Assembly (NCBI GenBank): GCA_034436045.1
Contig: DAOTVZ010000081.1
Location: forward strand, 1-9,544
Source: H111-94 sp034436045
Lineage (GTDB): Bacteria; Chloroflexota; Ktedonobacteria; Ktedonobacterales; Ktedonobacteraceae
Length of the DNA stretch: 9,544 bases
Direction: 5' to 3'
Position numbers and translations under genes: made by a program. The notes below the pieces were generated by a model, which worked only from the letters and a program-made list of their open reading frames with translations, was not told the DNA's origin and made no database searches. Positions 6,893 to 9,544 of this stretch are shown in pieces (within the stretch, counting starts at the first letter, position 1; each line of letters opens with the position of its first letter).

Positions 6893-7945
6893 CTAGCTAC
6901 TCTTGTAGATGGCCGCCTGCGAGGCCGGATCATTCACATTGCTGCGATCAATAACGACATAGCCCGTAGCAACACGCTTCTTGATAAGGTCGGTCTGACC
7001 GTTCATGGCATACACACCGTATTGCACGGCAATACTGCCCATATCGGCAGGCTTCTGGGCAATCACCAGATCGACCACGCCATTTTGCAGGTCGTTAATT
7101 GCCTGCACCGGCGCATCAAAATTGGCGATCTTGATCTGTCCTTGCCTGTTAGCATTCTTGACGGCCTGCGCGGCACCCTCCGCGCTGAACAAATTGGTTC
7201 CAAAGATGCCGTTGACTAACGAACCCTTGCTGCTTGCCAGCAGTGAAGAAACCTGCTGTGAGGCTGTGGCGGCACTATCGTTGTCGTAGTTGTAGCCAAC
7301 CAGCGTCACCGCTCCATGTGTCGCCTGAATCGCTTCGATACAACCTTGCTGCCTCTGATCTGTGGTGCTAACGCCTGGAATGACATTCTCGATATAAATA
7401 CCTCCCTTATTGCCTATAGCCTTGATAAGTGCCTGTCCAGCAATCATGCCACCTTGCACATTATCAGAGCCGATATAAGAGAGCGGGAAGGTTACAGGGC
7501 CACTGGTATAGTTGCCGTCTCCGATAAATGTATCAACAGAAATAACCTTGATACCGGCCTGATTGGCTCGTTGCAACGGCGCAATCATTGCCTGCTTGTC
7601 ACAGGCGGCAATAATCATCACATCGACTTTGCGCGCAATGTAGGCATCGACTATCGGCGTCTGCAAGGTAGCACTGAATTGTGCCGGGCCGTCGGTGAGC
7701 AAGGTGACACCCAGCTTGTCCGCCATGGCCTGCGCGCCCTTCTGCATCGTGACATAGAAAGGGTCACCCTTGACACCGACAATCAACACAAAGGTGTACT
7801 TCTTGCTCGTCGTGCTGGAGCCGGAGCCGGAGCCAGAGGTGCTACTGCCACACGCGGCCAGCAGGCTCCCTCCTGCGAGGACAGCGGTGGTACCAACAAG
7901 AAATTTGCGGCGACTGATGGATGTTTCGGGATCGGGGATCATCAT
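6893..7945 (-). CDS. sugar ABC transporter substrate-binding lipoprotein (RbsB/FrcB-like)
   Basis: A 350-residue periplasmic-binding-protein-like domain (Peripla_BP_4 type) that captures a monosaccharide outside the membrane and delivers it to the permease. The N-terminus has a twin-arginine motif SRRKFLV (11-17), a hydrophobic stretch and a lipobox LLAAC with the lipidated C32, followed by a flexible Ser/Gly/Thr linker (33-48). This indicates Tat export and membrane anchoring. The mature domain starts at YTFVLIVGVKGDPFY (50-64), a typical first strand and sugar contact of this family, and is full length. The start at 7945 is chosen because GAGGAG lies 6 bases upstream and the signal peptide then has normal length. 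A longer frame from a TTG at 8038 has no ribosome site and would bury the signal. It is the first gene of the operon, with a leader of about 215 bases. Confidence 0.93.
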   Translation of the reverse strand: MMIPDPETSISRRKFLVGTTAVLAGGSLLAACGSSTSGSGSGSSTTSKKYTFVLIVGVKGDPFYVTMQKGAQAMADKLGVTLLTDGPAQFSATLQTPIVDAYIARKVDVMIIAACDKQAMIAPLQRANQAGIKVISVDTFIGDGNYTSGPVTFPLSYIGSDNVQGGMIAGQALIKAIGNKGGIYIENVIPGVSTTDQRQQGCIEAIQATHGAVTLVGYNYDNDSAATASQQVSSLLASSKGSLVNGIFGTNLFSAEGAAQAVKNANRQGQIKIANFDAPVQAINDLQNGVVDLVIAQKPADMGSIAVQYGVYAMNGQTDLIKKRVATGYVVIDRSNVNDPASQAAIYKSS

Positions 7946-7951
7946 TGTAAG

Positions 7952-7957
7952 CTCCTC
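7952..7957 (-). promoter_or_regulatory. ribosome-binding site of the binding-protein gene
   Basis: GAGGAG on the minus strand, 6 bases before the ATG at 7945 and 9 before a second in-frame ATG at 7942. It fixes the start just ahead of the Tat signal peptide and argues against the 31-residue longer version. Confidence 0.8.
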
Positions 7958-7977
7958 ATTGTTTGTTTCAATCCGCG

Positions 7978-7995
7978 CCCAACTCACCAGTTGGG
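7978..7995 (-). other. hairpin in the operon leader RNA
   Basis: CCCAACT (7978-7984) and AGTTGGG (7989-7995) pair perfectly around a 4-base loop; two more pairs are possible past one mismatch. The stem ends about 20 bases upstream of the binding-protein ribosome site and has no U-tail, so it is not a terminator. It may stabilise the 5' end of the mRNA or modulate translation. Confidence 0.5.
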
Positions 7996-8019
7996 TGCGA
8001 TACCTCGAAAAACGTGCAA

Positions 8020-8074
8020 CTATGGACGCTTTAAGCAACAGACAACTGCGTCGAGATCAGTCAATTCCTCCTTT
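8020..8074 (-). other. unpaired strong Shine-Dalgarno in the leader, possible 14-codon leader peptide
   Basis: AAAGGAGG (8067-8074, minus strand) is the strongest ribosome site in the leader but serves no annotated gene. A TTG follows only 2 bases later (8062-8064) and opens a 14-codon frame that stops at 8020-8022. That spacing is too short for good initiation, so a leader peptide is possible but weakly supported; a chance match is equally likely. Confidence 0.2.
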
Positions 8075-8167
8075 CCACACCGAAAGATTGCTGGCAAAGA
8101 TATGTTGTAAATAATTGCATACGCCTGCCAAAAAGAGATCGCAATTGAGCAAAGTTGATTGATAGTA

Positions 8168-8196
8168 AGTATAAGTTGCTTCCTTGCGTTTGTCAA
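8168..8196 (-). promoter_or_regulatory. sigma-70-type promoter of the sugar operon
   Basis: On the minus strand, a perfect -35 TTGACA (8191-8196) and a -10 TATACT (8168-8173) are separated by exactly 17 bases. Transcription would start near 8160, giving a leader of about 215 bases before the binding-protein ATG. It is the best promoter match in the window. Confidence 0.8.
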
Positions 8197-8221
8197 GCTC
8201 AATCTGGCTCCTATCGATACT

Positions 8222-8249
8222 TTGTCTTTTCAAGAGAGAATGTTATAAT
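8222..8249 (+). promoter_or_regulatory. promoter of the DeoR-family regulator gene
   Basis: A perfect -10 TATAAT (8244-8249) has the extended TG motif at 8241-8242 and a partial -35 TTGTCT (8222-8227) 16 bases upstream. Transcription would start near 8255-8257, giving a leader of about 40 bases. The two divergent -35 boxes are only 25 bases apart, so one bound regulator could act on both promoters. Confidence 0.7.
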
Positions 8250-8263
8250 CAAGAATAATCAAG
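8245..8263. promoter_or_regulatory. candidate operator: ATAATCAAG direct repeat
   Basis: ATAATCAAG occurs at 8245-8253 and again at 8255-8263, a 10-base period placing both copies on one face of the helix, across the -10 box and predicted start of the regulator gene. The core AATCAA also appears in sense orientation at the operon's start (minus strand, 8155-8160), and TGATTA (8276-8281) is an inverted partial copy. This fits autoregulation plus control of the operon, but the site is a guess from repetition alone. Confidence 0.35.
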
Positions 8264-8286
8264 TTCGATACGCTATGATTAAGCTC

Positions 8287-8291
8287 AGGAG
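8287..8291 (+). promoter_or_regulatory. ribosome-binding site of the regulator gene
   Basis: AGGAG lies 5 bases before the ATG at 8297 and 8 before the ATG at 8300, so either can be used. It overlaps an in-frame GTG at 8291, which therefore cannot be the start. Confidence 0.75.
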
Positions 8292-8296
8292 TGGTG

Positions 8297-9196
8297 ATGA
8301 TGAAAGAAACTTTGGACGACTCGCCTGATAGCATGCAGGAAGATACAACATCCGATAATGATGGTCGCACTTCATTGACCATAGAACGGCGTATGAATAT
8401 TGTAAAAGCAGTGAATGCCCATAAGACCGCGACGGTGGCCGAGATTGCACAATGGCTGGGAGCCTCGCCTGCGACGGTACGGCGCGATCTCGCATGGCTC
8501 GACGAACAGGGGTTGCTGATACGCACACGTGGGGGAGCTACCGCTATCGATTACTCTTCACAGGTCACTTTGCACCGCACAACTCCCAGCTATGAGCAAC
8601 GCCTCAACGAATATGTGGAAGAGAAGCGCTCTATCGGACAATGTGCTGCCGAAACTATTCATGATGGCGAGACAATCATTCTCGACGCCAGCACCACAAA
8701 TCATTATATCCTGCCCTTCCTGGCTAAAAAACATGATTTGACCATCATTACGAACTCTCTCTATATGAGCCAGGAACTGATGACCATTAGCGAGACTCAT
8801 CCGAGCATGACGGTAATCTGTACCGGCGGCACTCTATTCAGACGCTCTCACTCGTTTATCGGCATGATTGCGGAACAAGCTTTGAGCCAATTCTATGTGG
8901 ACAAAGCCTTTATCGGGCTGCGCGGCATCTCTCTCCATCATGGCCTCACCAGCCCATTTTCAGAAGAGATTCCGCTTAAACGCCAGATGATTAAGTGCGC
9001 ACAACAAGTGTTTATTCTCGCCGATCACACAAAACTCAATCGCACCTCTGCTAATCTCATCGCACCGCTGAATGTTGTTCACACCGTCATCACAGACGCG
9101 CACGCCAACCCCGAAAGTATCCGTCAAATACAAAGTGCCGTTACGCGCGTCCTCATTGCACCACTGACCGAAGATACTAATACTACAGCAAGATAA
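8297..9196 (+). CDS. DeoR-family transcriptional regulator
   Basis: A 299-residue regulator that binds DNA with an N-terminal winged helix and senses a sugar phosphate with its C-terminal domain; most relatives repress sugar-catabolism genes. The DeoR-type helix-turn-helix covers about 31-82, with TVAEIAQWLGASPATVRRDL (46-65) and LIRTRGGA (74-81). The sensor domain follows, with YEQRLNEYVEEKRSIG (99-114), the phosphate-loop region LDASTTNH (129-136), TNSL (152-155), CTGGTL (175-180), DKAFIGLRGI (202-211) and LADHTKL (241-247). There is an acidic extension of about 28 residues before the helix-turn-helix; a shorter start within it (M13) has no ribosome site. It is divergent from the sugar operon with promoters back to back, which makes it the likely local regulator, responding perhaps to a ketose phosphate made by the FGGY kinase. 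The DxSTT motif replaces the more common DxGTT. Confidence 0.92.
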   Translation: MMKETLDDSPDSMQEDTTSDNDGRTSLTIERRMNIVKAVNAHKTATVAEIAQWLGASPATVRRDLAWLDEQGLLIRTRGGATAIDYSSQVTLHRTTPSYEQRLNEYVEEKRSIGQCAAETIHDGETIILDASTTNHYILPFLAKKHDLTIITNSLYMSQELMTISETHPSMTVICTGGTLFRRSHSFIGMIAEQALSQFYVDKAFIGLRGISLHHGLTSPFSEEIPLKRQMIKCAQQVFILADHTKLNRTSANLIAPLNVVHTVITDAHANPESIRQIQSAVTRVLIAPLTEDTNTTAR

Positions 9197-9283
9197 TGAA
9201 GATGAACCCAACCCCCTTGCGCGTGGACACGTTGGGATGAGCGGGGATGGATGTGCGACAGGTGACGCGCAATTATGAATTTT
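9197..9283. other. spacer downstream of the regulator, no gene
   Basis: No coding sequence is visible. CCCAAC (9207-9212) can pair with GTTGGG (9231-9236), and CGTG-GA-CACG lies at 9222-9231. These short overlapping stems lack a T-run, so no intrinsic terminator is called for the regulator gene. Confidence 0.4.
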
Positions 9284-9544
9284 AACCATCACCATCCCCG
9301 TCGGGGCGTGATTCATCACGCCCTGCTCGCCCGTCGAGTCACTCCCAAAACGCGACCTTGCAGTTCCCCAACCGAAAATCACCATCCCCGTAGGGGCGTG
9401 ATTCATCACACCCTGCTCGCCCGTCGAGTCGCTCCCAAAACGCGACCTTGCAGTTCCCCAACCATCAATGGAACCATGCCGTCGGAGCGTGATTCATCAC
9501 GCCCTGCTCGCCCGTCGAGTCACTCCCAGGGCGTGATGAATCAC
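9284..9544. repeat. tandem array of ~90-bp units with palindromic core
   Basis: Three units lie head to tail: 9284-9373, 9374-9463 and a diverged one from 9464. Units 1 and 2 differ at only 3 of the last 86 positions (9302/9392, 9320/9410, 9341/9431). Each contains GGGCGTGAT-TC-ATCACGCCC (one base changed in unit 2, and in unit 3 the first arm reads GAGCG), then CTCGCCCGTCGAGTC. Units 1 and 2 end with CTTGCAGTTCCCCAACC. Unit 3 breaks off after CACTCCCA (9528) and is followed by the core in inverted orientation (9527-9544), running out of the window. The array has no plausible coding capacity and is an intergenic repeat of REP/MITE type. Confidence 0.85.

Noticed and set aside
7965..7974. GTTTCAATCC, resembling one end of a CRISPR repeat
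   Set aside because: It occurs once, with no second copy at spacer distance and no cas gene nearby.
7946..8038. Longer version of the binding protein starting at a TTG at 8038
   Set aside because: It has no ribosome site and adds 31 residues before a normal Tat lipoprotein signal; the ATG at 7945 has GAGGAG at ideal spacing.
7316..8110. 264-codon plus-strand open frame opposite the binding-protein gene
   Set aside because: It is antisense to a well-supported gene, has low-complexity Gly/Ala/Arg content mirroring the Ser/Gly linker, and lacks recognisable motifs.
8960..9409. Minus-strand open frame with a repeated MNHAPTGMV peptide
   Set aside because: The peptide repeat is only the DNA repeat of the tandem array read on the other strand, and the frame runs antisense into the clear DeoR-family gene.
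9486..9504. Palindromic core in the tandem repeat as an intrinsic terminator of the regulator gene
   Set aside because: The stem is not followed by a T-run on either strand, and the same core is repeated across the array.

Overview
The window suggests a free-living Gram-positive-like (monoderm) bacterium. The best guess is Chloroflexota, class Ktedonobacteria. This is inferred from the intermediate base composition, a Tat-type lipoprotein binding protein with a Ser/Gly linker, the overall look of the proteins, and abundant palindromic GTAGGGGCG...CGCCCT repeats between genes. No marker gene is present, so the taxonomy is an inference.

Layout: positions 1-217 hold no convincing gene. Eight genes then lie on the minus strand (218-7945) and read as one catabolic operon. 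In order of transcription they are: sugar-binding lipoprotein (6893-7945), RbsC/FrcC-type permease (5563-6666), single-domain sugar ATPase (4713-5540), D-lyxose/D-mannose isomerase-like cupin (4116-4697), PfkB-family kinase of the 1-phosphofructokinase/tagatose-6-phosphate kinase branch (3165-4097), DhnA-type class I aldolase (2339-3145), FGGY carbohydrate kinase (733-2259) and an ArsN1/Pat-like GNAT acetyltransferase (218-712). Most gaps are 15-22 bases. The exceptions are 226 bases after the binding protein, occupied by a nested inverted-repeat element, and 79 bases before the FGGY gene. Diverging from the operon is a DeoR-family regulator (8297-9196, plus strand). The 351-base divergent region holds a very good sigma-70-type promoter for each direction and short AATCAA repeats near both predicted start sites. 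The right end (9284-9544) is a tandem array of about 90-bp units with a palindromic core.

How the genes fit together (inference): the ABC system imports a monosaccharide, the cupin enzyme turns an aldose into a ketose, the FGGY kinase adds one phosphate, the PfkB kinase adds the second, and the class I aldolase splits the ketose bisphosphate into two triose phosphates. This would be a complete PTS-independent route from an imported sugar to lower glycolysis, controlled by a DeoR regulator. The sugar cannot be named from sequence; D-mannose/D-fructose, D-talose/D-tagatose or D-lyxose/D-xylulose are the obvious candidates. The acetyltransferase at the end looks like an unrelated detoxification gene that shares the transcript.
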